64,000 nucleotides of DNA from Clostridiaceae bacterium OM02-2AC (GTDB lineage: Bacteria > Bacillota_I > Bacilli_A > Erysipelotrichales > Erysipelotrichaceae). Position numbers and translations under genes: made by a program. The DNA lies in NCBI GenBank assembly GCA_003481775.1, contig QULU01000018.1, positions 22,293 through 86,292 on the forward strand, read 5' to 3'. This document shows positions 53,901 to 60,996 of the stretch, in pieces (position 1 is the stretch's first letter; every line of letters begins with the position of its first letter). Below the pieces are notes generated by a model that made no database searches, was not told the origin of the DNA, and worked only from the letters and a program-made list of their open reading frames with translations.

Positions 53901-55252
53901 GCATTGTCGCCGTGGATGCGGATACAGGCGCTTGTACTCTCTCTTCCCCCGTTGATAACATAGCTTGTCGTATAATCGGTATTACAGCTCACTTCCTCAA
54001 TGACATATTCCCCATCGCACAGATTGGCGATATCCACGCAGAAGTTGTTGCTGGCATTCAGATTGAAGGTTTCATTCATACCGCAGCCGCTGACCATGAC
54101 CATGAACTGCAAATCCTTTGATGGTTTGGCAACACTGCCGTCACAGCTGCGAATAAACTTGCAGATGCGAAGCGGAGAGGTCATACCTTCACAAAGCCCC
54201 ATATTCTGCTGCGAATTGATAATCATAACCGATGCCTGATCACAGTCGTTCAGCTCTACATTGGCATAGCACTGCTCCTCATGACCATTTACGATATAAA
54301 CCGGATTTGCTTCCATCGGATCACTCAGCTCACTGATATCATAATAGCCCGGCAGTAATCCGCAAAGCATGGCACAGTAGTCATTATCCTCGCTCAGCTC
54401 AATCAGACGATCATCGCTGTCAGAGATAATGCGAACCTGGTAAACCTCACCGCAGCCTGGCTTGCACAGGTGTCCGTTTTCCATACGGATATACTTTTCG
54501 ATTTTCAATACGGTATCTGCACGAAGTTCATTGATCATGACGAGTTCATTCTCCTGCGGCAGCAGATCGAAGCGGCCATCCGAGGTTTCTCCCTCATCAT
54601 TAAATCTCCAGCGGGTCAGATACCCTGTACACCCGCTTTCCTCAACCATAGTATAGCCTGGCAGCAGGTCACAGATGGTTTCCTGAAAATCATTGGATGC
54701 ATCCAGAGTGACACACTGCTCCTGCCCATTCTGCATGACATGCAGGGTAAATGCCATGTCCCTCTGAAATTCCAGCGGGTCCCCATTCATATCTACTAAT
54801 TTCTTTACGACATGCAGCTGTGTCTCACCCAGCTGCTGATTGATGATGCGGACCGTGCGGTGAGAGGTCGTACTCGTGAAAATCACCGTGGCATAGTCCT
54901 CCTGCTGGATTTCCTCATCTACCATGTAGGTAATGTCCACCTCATCCCCGTTGATCATCTGCTGTCCGCTTTCATCCGTCTGTACAATGACGTGCTGTAC
55001 TGCCTGGATATCGGAAATCGTGATTTTTCCAATACCGGTAGCCGGATCGATGGGTACATCATAATAACAGCATTCGTTCTGGGAGTGACAGACCTTAACA
55101 TGACGCATTCTGCGTATGTCTCTGGCACTACCGTCACGCATCCTCTCTTCTATGACAATATCCATGCTCGCATTTTCTATGCACGGCTGTGCCGTTTCCA
55201 GAAGGCTGACAGGCAGCATGCGGTAAAAGACGTTCCATAAGCGTTTGCTCAT
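47963..55252 (-). CDS. Giant repeat protein, 22 Cna-B/SpaA-like domains
   Basis: A 2429-residue protein that I divide by hand into an N-terminal domain (1-140), 22 tandem repeats of 99-112 residues (141-2411) and an 18-residue tail. Each repeat follows one pattern: a K-Y/F strand, a P-x-x-x-x-F/Y strand, an N-D/N-F/W turn, L-x-x-G-x-Y-x-V-x-E, a Y-I-I/V-N/D-G strand and a final V-x-I-I-N. This fits the prealbumin-like fold of Cna-B/SpaA domains. The Lys, Glu and Asn sit where those domains form isopeptide bonds. No signal peptide, membrane helix, LPXTG or S-layer motif is seen. A strong AAGGAGG ribosome site precedes the ATG. About 87 Cys lie in residues 1-1499, none after. A structural, perhaps spore-surface, role is inference. 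Confidence 0.93.
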   Translation of the reverse strand: MSKRLWNVFYRMLPVSLLETAQPCIENASMDIVIEERMRDGSARDIRRMRHVKVCHSQNECCYYDVPIDPATGIGKITISDIQAVQHVIVQTDESGQQMINGDEVDITYMVDEEIQQEDYATVIFTSTTSHRTVRIINQQLGETQLHVVKKLVDMNGDPLEFQRDMAFTLHVMQNGQEQCVTLDASNDFQETICDLLPGYTMVEESGCTGYLTRWRFNDEGETSDGRFDLLPQENELVMINELRADTVLKIEKYIRMENGHLCKPGCGEVYQVRIISDSDDRLIELSEDNDYCAMLCGLLPGYYDISELSDPMEANPVYIVNGHEEQCYANVELNDCDQASVMIINSQQNMGLCEGMTSPLRICKFIRSCDGSVAKPSKDLQFMVMVSGCGMNETFNLNASNNFCVDIANLCDGEYVIEEVSCNTDYTTSYVINGGRESTSACIRIHGDNAFCVSIINEERNAGTVSICKYVRNEFGDLIKPQKHQCFSVTLSSYFCKRCFELNADNDWCMCFDDLRFGSYEVREDAPCEYEVSYQVNCGRECRHARFVVDDCCENEIRIINSVAKSSCGVLKICKFEETRSGELVKPGRDEEFEVCVESACFKETYLLKAGNNWCVMLEGLAAGEYRITELDSYDYDVSYIVNQQDECDAIVYMDGSNQEVSIINRRRNSGMLKLRGVVRCCNGDMQRPSRGMLLDILVEGRECSEHVCLRAENNWCVILDQLPQGRYRIVQKDNLGYRVSYVIDGSEESFGNVELGQCDVEVLIVNQESDCTGSVRVTKYIEDAHGELFMPCPQDEFRFLLQGQGFSRTYRLCARNDFCVYFDDLMEGSYEISEVDENWNVRYRVNGEGCERACFTLGRDDTYIDIINSEQRQGVVTIEKRIRDGNRIVMPDADAVYRVLLKGKNCHEVYELHAGNDFCICLSNLTNQHYELRELGGGKHVYDINGELHDSCYFLFEGESMHVTIINEEERCGCMLLEKRIADQDGNLMMPSYGEAFCAIVESDMCTQKIELNSENDFCVRLYDLPQGHYEVREVPCEGYEVSWLINDLPCASAVVDVCDEDVCITMVNTPCPKGCIRVGAAVEEDGVRRDLCPGEEVRVEIVSEHCKETLCLNSRNDFCDALKNLQPGSYTLRVLAAGAVRFEIEECVFDDVVCIELNGECVDVCAVIKQPRRADITVTKCMENGFGERFKPERNDTFRIQLLHDKEKQECVLNRSNDWTATFCRQPNGAYEIRELGDHEVRYQINEECPKDSGYFEVRDETVNITVLNASEAVAKLHLEAAVKNCDDDLTAPSKDMVFHMQVKGKHMDKTFVLNERNHWHQAVELPQAEYQVIQKEDPQFKELYYLIDDARECDGTIVLCSDVHVQSVNVMKCALGSITLSKYMRDASCGCLKKPQQEEEFEVDVKGEAFHQIITLNSCNRWKETLEHLPMGVYELRELNTTHDVSYIINGGKEAESAVINVEAENVDVKVINEEKQPHEGSIELCKLIRDTEGCYRYPSEQDSFWVRIKGEEETSRVLLNYANHFYASLRNLKDGWYEVIEESEQEGVRYVVNNAAPLARGIVHVMQNANTVNIINPQGTGNTGSITLSKYVEDAQGLLSKPQSGSYRIHVSSPGYNEIFTLSLRNSFTQTIGPLPRATYVIDELDHEDVSYIIDGGSQVDRAVVTVDDSAHQVQIINREQQQEHGSITMAKYIREGGMLMRPQKDASYVFLVSGPSFNELITLDASNRWMRVLSDLTAGDYVISETTTLDAVSFIINGGSEVDRGVIRVDGTSNTVQIINTPQTPGKGSIQLDKYMRRNQNLVRPEEDFVSRIHISRPGYNEVFTLNRENNWSLLVDSLEDGVYVVDEVDDRYDVSYIVNGASEVNSAIVNVEGNVSTVQTINTVKEVFGSIRIEKFMRVNGKLQRPAQDFVTRVHVSKPGYNEVFTLNAANRWSILIKDLMDGWYVIDEVDSDDQVTYIINGGSEVANGIVHVEKNANEVAMIDTAGGSNGSITLSKFIRNASGQLVLPNDTQRFVIAVSGAGMQTSVVLQKSNSWKTTLRDLTAGTYQITEQNPGGYEVTYIVDDAQESSTATVEVGRDAHNVSIINAQRSSYGKLEITKFIKQANGTLIRPADGDQYVVEIYNMTTMRRVELNFGNSFTYVVNDLPKGTYSIREINNEQFITTYRVNGGAETDSATITMGDAASNVVEVINELIVNRSTIEVFKYMLDDDGNYLPPTAPDTYQFRITGEGIDEVYDLNVDNSWHQSLTTYPSGAYQVQEIGSPYPVQYLVNSPELVDEAKFTVLPGTTMVVGIINRTSGVQNGTMKLTKQLRNAQGELQRPADTQSYVMQVTSDSFNRFVTLDKDNDFTEQLENLPYGTYQIRETSGRGSVSFIINNEAETEQGILEIINGTVNNVVVINTEAPAFYRSNAANTVKIVIE
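48020..54832 (-). repeat. 22 tandem ~103-codon repeats inside the giant gene
   Basis: Repeat starts, counted as residues, are near 141, 244, 349, 461, 565, 669, 771, 873, 972, 1074, 1175, 1275, 1377, 1481, 1584, 1686, 1789, 1892, 1994, 2098, 2203 and 2307. Identity between repeats is low to moderate, so they are old duplications. Repeats 17 and 18 look the most alike (both have PGYNEVFTLN and VVDEVD/VIDEVD), which suggests a more recent copy. Repeats 6, 10 and 12 have lost the Lys-Glu pair. Confidence 0.85.
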
Positions 55253-55297
55253 CTTTATCCTCCTTCTTCATATAAGCGATTCATTTCTTATACATTC

Positions 55298-55324
55298 TAG
55301 TATATGAGCCCACATGGAAATTGT
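55298..55324 (-). promoter_or_regulatory. Possible sigma-K-like promoter of the giant gene
   Basis: On the minus strand AC (55324-55323), a 16-nt spacer, then CATATACTA (55306-55298), a full match to CATANNNTA. No good sigma-A pair is found in the same stretch. The short consensus makes a chance match possible. Confidence 0.4.
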
Positions 55325-55330
55325 TCTACA

Positions 55331-55362
55331 AAATAAAAGAACCGTTAATTCATCAACGGTTC
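55331..55362 (-). terminator. Terminator overlapping the small gene's stop codon
   Basis: On the minus strand AACCGTT pairs with AACGGTT around the end of the 44-codon gene, followed by CTTTTATTTT. Confidence 0.75.
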
Positions 55363-55479
55363 CAGCTGCAGCAGCACATAGGGCTGCCCCTCAATTTTGA
55401 TTACATGTACACGCAGTACAGCATAGGTATTCTTCATGTGCAGTGTTACAACAAACGGGATATCATATTCATTATTCAT
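55345..55479 (-). CDS. Small protein, 44 aa
   Basis: A 44-codon gene read by hand from the minus strand, starting MNNEYDIPFVVTLHMKN and ending LLQLEPLMN. It is soluble with alternating hydrophobic residues that could form three or four beta strands. An AGGTGAT ribosome site is 4-5 nt before the ATG, and a terminator hairpin includes the stop codon. It starts 32 nt after the membrane-protein gene at 55512-56318 and is probably co-transcribed with it. No family is recognised. Confidence 0.6.
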   Translation of the reverse strand: MNNEYDIPFVVTLHMKNTYAVLRVHVIKIEGQPYVLLQLEPLMN

Positions 55480-55511
55480 CACGATCACCTGCTTTATCGT
55501 ATGTAAAAACC

Positions 55512-56318
55512 TTAAACGTGTACATCCTCATCGTAGATACACACCATAAAGGTATAGTAGAATACCAGCACCAGACACATGACAACACCATAGACAACAG
55601 ATACAAGAAAGGCAGGCAGAAGCTGTATATTGTCAAACAGGGAAAGTCCCAGCTCCATCGCATCCATGAATGGATTGCTGCGGGTCATGATATCCACGAC
55701 ACCGCTGTTTGCAGCGAACAGGGTTCCATATTGGAAAAAGGCATTCATGAACGAGGTATAGGCAAAAGCAATTAAAAAGATAACCAGCATACTGTAAAAG
55801 GAAGAACGGTAATGCCGAATGATTTTAACGAAGGCATCCTTTATGATGAGAAACGGATTTCGCTGCCCGTCATAAATGGCAAAGCAGGCAAATACCTGCA
55901 CCGGAATATAAAACATCATCAGCACAAGCATGATGGGAGTCAGTATGGTATTGATACTGCTCATATCCGCTAACATCAGCTGAAAGGAAAGCCAGCTGCT
56001 CCCCACCATTACGGCAAACAGCAGGGTCTGCACGCCGATAAGAGGAAACATATAGTCCTTCATCGTAAGTGGACGAGTGTCCTCCCGTTTGGTACGGATA
56101 AACTGAAACATGACAATCAGATATACATAGGCAGCCACAACGACAATCAGATAGAGAAACAGGTAGGATACCAGCATACTGCCTGAGCGGCTGACAACCG
56201 AGATCCCCATACTGTAAATCGAGCAGTACAGAATACTGAGCAGCATCAGCATAATCAGCAGGCTGGCAATACGTTCTCTTATATTGGTAAATGAAAGAAA
56301 GTCTTTCCAAGTTTTCAT
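55512..56318 (-). CDS. Six-helix membrane protein, 268 aa
   Basis: A 268-residue protein with about six membrane helices and an Ala/Ser/Met-rich composition. No enzymatic motif is seen. Its layout resembles the 260-residue protein at 58533-59315: an N-terminal MKTW/MKTY start, a basic first loop and six helices, with a conserved-looking YDG(Q/V) motif in the fourth loop (AIYDGQRN here, GVYDGVTR there). The two may be distant paralogues. GAGGTGA precedes the ATG. It is followed by the 44-residue small gene. Confidence 0.72.
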   Translation of the reverse strand: MKTWKDFLSFTNIRERIASLLIMLMLLSILYCSIYSMGISVVSRSGSMLVSYLFLYLIVVVAAYVYLIVMFQFIRTKREDTRPLTMKDYMFPLIGVQTLLFAVMVGSSWLSFQLMLADMSSINTILTPIMLVLMMFYIPVQVFACFAIYDGQRNPFLIIKDAFVKIIRHYRSSFYSMLVIFLIAFAYTSFMNAFFQYGTLFAANSGVVDIMTRSNPFMDAMELGLSLFDNIQLLPAFLVSVVYGVVMCLVLVFYYTFMVCIYDEDVHV

Positions 56319-56485
56319 AATATCACCTCAGGTATAGGTTATTCTACCATATTTCATGTAAAATGGGAAATGCTAAAAGGATAAGTTTGGCACTGTGTAG
56401 GCGGTGCTCAGATATGAATAATTACCATAGTTGAATTTTTATTGCTCATTCTTATCTTTAGCGTCTAAGATTTCCTTAATATGTA

Positions 56486-56526
56486 AAAAATCCTCCTGCA
56501 AGCCACACAGGAAGACTTCAGTAAAC
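56486..56526 (-). terminator. Terminator of the AAA-ATPase-like gene
   Basis: On the minus strand AGTCTTCCTG pairs with CAGGAGGATT, followed by TTTTAC. A related sequence (AAAATCCTCCTGC) ends the gene at 58533. Confidence 0.7.
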
Positions 56527-56560
56527 AGGATACGCATGTATATCCTGTATTTTATTGATA

Positions 56561-58212
56561 TCACGCATGAACGTACATCTCAACCTGCTTTCCCCGATGC
56601 GCAAGTCCTATTTTGATAACATTTTGTATATCGTGATCATATTTCTTGTCTATGATTTGATCACATGCAAGCTTCGCCAATTTTGTAAGGTCAATAGTTT
56701 CGTCCTTTGTATATTTCAGTTCAAATAAAAGTGAGGGTTCTCTACTGGTTTTGTTGCTTAACAAAATGTCATACCTACCTTCCCCATGCTCCCGATTGCT
56801 CGAAATTTCATAAGCATTTCCCAACCGCATAAGAAGCCCCAATAGAAGCGTCTGGTAAGAATTCTCATTTACTAAATCAAAATAACTTATAGTATCCATC
56901 AGAATTTTACGATATCCGTTCAAAAACCCTTTCCAGTCTTTTTGAAGGAGCTTATCAGTTAAAACATCGATACTATTCTCATCTACATGAAGATAATGTG
57001 CTGTGATCGCACTAAATTCACTCATGATTTCTTTATTAGGAATTCTTAATTCATATCTTCCAAGTAATGAATCAAGCGTATCCTGTACTGTTAGATATCC
57101 GGCATTCAGGCACTGCCCGCCTGAGGCGCAAACAATCCCCATAAACTGCTTGTTTCCTTTAGCTCATAAAAAGATGTTTCGAAATTTACAAGTGTTCTTA
57201 CTGTTCCGATCCTTATCAATTCTTCATATCCCTCTTTAAATGAAGCATCACAATCTTTCATTGCCACTTTTATCATTTTATTAGAACTGGTATTCACCCA
57301 GTAAGGCATCAATACTTTGCGATCCGCATAATTAATAATGGACCAGGGATTAAAAATGTCTACGCCTCCCATATTATAACCGTCATATAATGAGCGTACT
57401 TCATCCGTATACTTTAAATCATAATATGCTAACAAATCTTTAACTTCATTCTTTGTAAACCCAAAATATTCTGCATATTCTTTATCCTTTACTGTACATA
57501 CAAGCAGATTATTTAAATCAGAGAAAATGTTCTCTTTCGCAACGCGCTGTATGCCTGTCAACATAGCAAATTGTAAATCATCACTTGTTTTCAAAGCCGT
57601 ATGCAGGAGTGCTGATAAGGCACCGCTCACTTCTTTATAAAATCCCTGTGTATGGGCTTCAATGAACGGTGTGTCATACTCGTCTATAAATAACATAACC
57701 CGCTTTCTGTAATATTGATGACATTTTTTCATCAAGAAGCTGATAGCATGGTCAACTGGCTCCAAGTTTTCGTCTTCAAGATCAGATAATCCCCGTAAAA
57801 TCAAATCAAATTTAGGCTTTTCAAACATACTGAGTTTTTCTAAAACACATGCATATTCATCATAAACATTTAATAATTGCTCCTTTATAGATTTTACTAT
57901 TCTCCTCTTAGATTCTTTTGCATCCGCAAAAGATAAAAATATTGTTGGATACGTATTTATACAGGAAGCATACTCTGTTTTCATGATTGCTGAAGCTTCA
58001 AAAATGCTAGCCGAATTCTTGGTAACATTAAAAAAATCTGAAAGCATGCTCATATTAATCGTCTTCCCAAAGCGCCTCGGTCGTGTAATCAGAGTAACAG
58101 TTGTTTTTCTTTCCAGAAACTCCGCAATCATCATGCTTTTATCAACTGTGTAATAATCTTCAATTCGCAGTTTCTGATAACCGTTAACTCCTATTGGTAT
58201 GGCTTTTTTCAA
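56561..58212 (-). pseudogene. AAA-ATPase-like / PD-(D/E)XK nuclease gene split by a frameshift
   Basis: Two frames together make one protein of the family that joins an AAA-ATPase_like domain (PF09820) to a PDDEXK_9 nuclease-like domain (PF08011). The first (57106-58212, 368 codons) has the P-loop-like ITRPRRFGKTINMSM near residue 43 and the Walker B FIDEYDTPF near residue 174. The second (56561-57142) has the nuclease core GRYDILL and LFELKYT. The junction reads SSLWGLF in the first frame and NAGYLTVQD in the second, as expected for one continuous segment interrupted by extra bases at 57107-57129. The start is a TTG after GGCGGTGA. The family is often multicopy and mobile-associated; its function is poorly known. 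Confidence 0.82.
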
Positions 58213-58532
58213 AATATCACCGCCTTCAATATATATTATACCTGAATTTCATGATTCAGACATCCTAATCGAGGAAAAGGATTCATAAATCACCGTACTG
58301 CTAAAGCATATTAGTCCAGTTCTTTTCAATGTATCACTAGATATCTGTATCATAGCATGAATTCATCGCTTTATGGCGAAAAATCAATAAATTGTGGATT
58401 TTAATGCACTATAATTAAACTTTTCAACACCATGGTAAATCAAAGTATTATTTTGAAAATCAATCTTCTAGTATAGAATTACTATATGTAAAAAAATCCT
58501 CCTGCCCATATTGCAGAAAGATTTGTACTGCC
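58213..58532. other. AT-rich spacer with terminator
   Basis: The right end (58493-58528) holds the terminator of the next minus-strand gene (AAATCTTTCTGC paired with GGCAGGAGGATTT, then TTTT). The rest is AT-rich with no open frame or recognised RNA. It probably contains the promoter of the AAA-ATPase-like gene. Confidence 0.45.
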
Positions 58533-59315
58533 TTATTTTATATTGATCCAGCGATCCTTACCGTCCTCATACACATTTGCACTCAATAAATATAAGGGAA
58601 CCAGTAAATAAAACTGTACCACATAATACAAGCCATAGATGCCAATGATACTGATCAGCGCCTGTGTATTCTTTGCAGCACTTGTGAATACCTCCATCAG
58701 ATTGTTACTGATATCATTTCCCAAAAAGGATGTTACCACAAGCAGAATACCGATTTGAGCGATAACAAACCAAAGCATATATACAAGGGAGCCGCGAAGA
58801 ATCACACGGATTTGTTCCCACAGCAACTGAAAGCTCCCCATCACAAGTGCTTTGATTCGGGTAACACCATCATATACACCATAGGCAATCAGTGCATTCC
58901 ACAAAATAAAGAAGACATTCAGTACACTCATGCCCACATAGTACAACGGTGGAACCATGATGAGAAACGTTGCCACGGTACTGACCAACAGCTGAATCAA
59001 GCTCACAATCAGTCCTGCCAGAATCAGATACACAAAGCGGGAAGCGCCGTATCGCATATCCTTTACACCAAAGGATTCATTACGCACCCTTTGAATAAAC
59101 AGAAACAGAATCACATAGTTGACCAGTGAAAAAAACAAAGAGAGAAGAAAGCTTAAAATGGAATACACCAGCGATTTGGCATCCATCACAAAAACCAGAG
59201 AATCCTTACACAGGGATATGAGCAGGCTGGAAACAAGCAGAATGGCAAACAATCGTAAATGATGCCCCTTCAGCTGTGCAGAAAGCTGTTCCTTATATTG
59301 TTGATATGTTTTCAT
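58533..59315 (-). CDS. Six-helix membrane protein, 260 aa
   Basis: A 260-residue protein with about six membrane helices, a basic N-terminal helix and a charged tail (ANVYEDGKDRWINIK). No known motif is found. The start is fixed at 59315 by GGAGGTAACT; a longer frame upstream lies in the untranslated leader. A strong promoter (59411-59439) and a ~90-nt leader with two hairpins precede it. It resembles the protein at 55512-56318 in layout. Confidence 0.72.
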   Translation of the reverse strand: MKTYQQYKEQLSAQLKGHHLRLFAILLVSSLLISLCKDSLVFVMDAKSLVYSILSFLLSLFFSLVNYVILFLFIQRVRNESFGVKDMRYGASRFVYLILAGLIVSLIQLLVSTVATFLIMVPPLYYVGMSVLNVFFILWNALIAYGVYDGVTRIKALVMGSFQLLWEQIRVILRGSLVYMLWFVIAQIGILLVVTSFLGNDISNNLMEVFTSAAKNTQALISIIGIYGLYYVVQFYLLVPLYLLSANVYEDGKDRWINIK

Positions 59316-59439
59316 AGTTACCTCCATATGACCCGCTGCAAACGGGCTTTGATGCTTGAACTTCTGAAAGCCTCCGGTTTTACCCGGCTTCCACATTCAT
59401 AATACAAAACATTATACGAGAAAGCGAAAAGAAAAGCAA
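59316..59439 (-). promoter_or_regulatory. Promoter and structured leader of the 260-aa membrane protein
   Basis: Promoter: TTGCTT (59439-59434), 17-nt spacer, TATAAT (59416-59411). The ~88-nt leader contains a hairpin with AAGCCGG and CCGG-A-GGCTT arms and a second hairpin GCCCGTTTGCAGCGGGT that ends a few bases before the GGAGG ribosome site. I cannot match it to a known riboswitch class. Confidence 0.55.
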
Positions 59440-59443
59440 CCGC

Positions 59444-59905
59444 TCAAAGAGCATGCTGCTTGGTGATTTCGGATTCCCTTATGGGAGTGGCATATTGCAA
59501 AAAGTATTTTTCAACCTTTTTGCGTGACACGCATTTCAAAGAGATGCACTGATGATTCTTCAATTCGATATTCAATACATCCAAATCATTGCGGCTGGAG
59601 GTGATCGACCATTTAGCTACATCCTGCCAGAACAGCAGAAAGCACTCCTCCTTGCCATTATTGAGATAGAAGACTGCATAGCTTTCATAAAATTCAATCA
59701 GCACGACATCCTTCACAAACAATAGGCAATACAGAAACAGAAAGGTTATTACGATTCCTATCAGATAGACACGGGTAAACAGCAATGCAATCCCGATGAA
59801 AAGGAATACGGCAATGATCAGATACGGCTTTGCATTGATCTGATCGATTTTTCTGCCGTCTGTGGGCAAATTTCTGATTTTTAGCACCTTACTTTTTACG
59901 TTCAC
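59444..59905 (-). CDS. Two-helix membrane protein with C-terminal soluble domain
   Basis: A 153-residue protein with a basic N-terminal ~28 residues, two adjacent membrane helices (LIIAVFLFIGIALLF and IGIVITFLFLYCLLF) and a ~85-residue beta-rich tail (VVLIEFYESYAVFYLNNG, LNIELKNHQCISL). This fits the bacterial PH-like membrane protein layout, but I cannot name the family. The start is a GTG: 59905 has GAAGG 8 nt upstream, 59914 is the alternative. Confidence 0.68.
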   Translation of the reverse strand: MNVKSKVLKIRNLPTDGRKIDQINAKPYLIIAVFLFIGIALLFTRVYLIGIVITFLFLYCLLFVKDVVLIEFYESYAVFYLNNGKEECFLLFWQDVAKWSITSSRNDLDVLNIELKNHQCISLKCVSRKKVEKYFLQYATPIRESEITKQHAL

Positions 59906-60052
59906 GTTCGACACCTTCTTATCTAGAAATTATTATATATGAAATAATTATTATATCAATATAATCACACAATTCCACTTATTTCTTATATATATTTCGC
60001 ATATTTCCATGTATAATATTCCTATGTCATCACACAGAAAGGACGTGTTTTC

Positions 60053-60934
60053 ATGTTTGACATTCTGAAGGATATCGATCAATGGGGAAAGGGCTCCCTG
60101 TTCAAATACGGCTTCCTGCAAAGCCTTATCATCATGCTGATTTTTTTGTTATGTGCCTGGCTTTGCAAACGGGCGATCAACCGCTGGATACGTAAAAAGG
60201 AAATCGTAAATGCGAAGTTTATTATGCGCATTGTCAAAATCACCCTATACACCATAGCCATATACGGCTGTCTATCTCTACTGACCCCCTTCGAAAGTGT
60301 GCTTGGTAAAATCTGGGGAAGTGCAGGTATCATCGCGGTTGTATTAGGTCTTGCAGCTCAGGAATCCATGGGTAATTTTGTAAACGGACTGCTGATCACC
60401 ACCTTTAAGCCATTTAAAATCGGTGACCTTGTAAAGGTCAACAATGGTGAATATGAGGGCTATGTGGTCGATATCTCCCTGCGTGACACGGTGATACGTA
60501 CCTACGAAAACACAAAGATCATCATACCAAACAGTACGATGAACAAGGCCGTGCTGGAAAACGTAAGTTTGACCAATCATACAAAAGGCAATTTTTTAAC
60601 TCTGGATATCGCTTATGAAAGTGATCTGGATAAGGCGATGAATATTATGAAGGAAGAAATCATGCGGCATCCCGCCTATGTGGATCCCCGTACAAAGGAG
60701 GAGCTGCAAAATCATGTGGAGCCGGTCATCGTTCGCCTTACCTCCTTCAACGATTCATCCCTGACCCTGCGTGCCACCGTATATTCACGTGATAACTCAG
60801 AAGGCTTTGCCATGCTGTCCGATCTGCGCATCGCAATCAAAAAGCGCTTTGATCAGGAAGGTATTGAATTTCCCTATCCGCACCGAACAATTATTTATAA
60901 AGAAAAAAGCGAGGGTATTGCAGATAGGAAGTAG
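60053..60934 (+). CDS. Small-conductance mechanosensitive channel (MscS family)
   Basis: A 293-residue channel that opens under membrane tension and lets solutes out during osmotic downshock. Three membrane helices are seen; the third, pore-lining one is GSAGIIAVVLGLAAQESMGNFVNGLLI with the Gly/Ala packing pattern of MscS TM3. The beta domain follows (FKIGDLVKVNNGEYEGYVVDISLRDT) and then the cytoplasmic cage (IIIPNSTM). AAAGGACG precedes the ATG. Monocistronic. Confidence 0.94.
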   Translation: MFDILKDIDQWGKGSLFKYGFLQSLIIMLIFLLCAWLCKRAINRWIRKKEIVNAKFIMRIVKITLYTIAIYGCLSLLTPFESVLGKIWGSAGIIAVVLGLAAQESMGNFVNGLLITTFKPFKIGDLVKVNNGEYEGYVVDISLRDTVIRTYENTKIIIPNSTMNKAVLENVSLTNHTKGNFLTLDIAYESDLDKAMNIMKEEIMRHPAYVDPRTKEELQNHVEPVIVRLTSFNDSSLTLRATVYSRDNSEGFAMLSDLRIAIKKRFDQEGIEFPYPHRTIIYKEKSEGIADRK

Positions 60935-60950
60935 CAGCCTGCGCATAGGA

Positions 60951-60996
60951 GAAAAGCATCCCGATTTCCATAATGGATTTGGGATGCTTCTTTTCT
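60951..60996. terminator. Terminator between MscS and helicase genes
   Basis: AAGCATCCC pairs with GGGATGCTT, with an inner ATTTCCA/TGGATTT helix, followed by CTTTTCTTT; it sits between convergent genes. Confidence 0.8.

Noticed and set aside
48020-54832. CRISPR or satellite DNA as an explanation of the periodic region
   Set aside because: The period is ~310 nt, protein-level only, with one long open frame and no short identical DNA repeats.
59316-59404. c-di-GMP-I (GEMM) riboswitch upstream of the membrane protein
   Set aside because: Short pieces such as AGCCGGGT look similar, but their order and spacing do not match the class on either strand.
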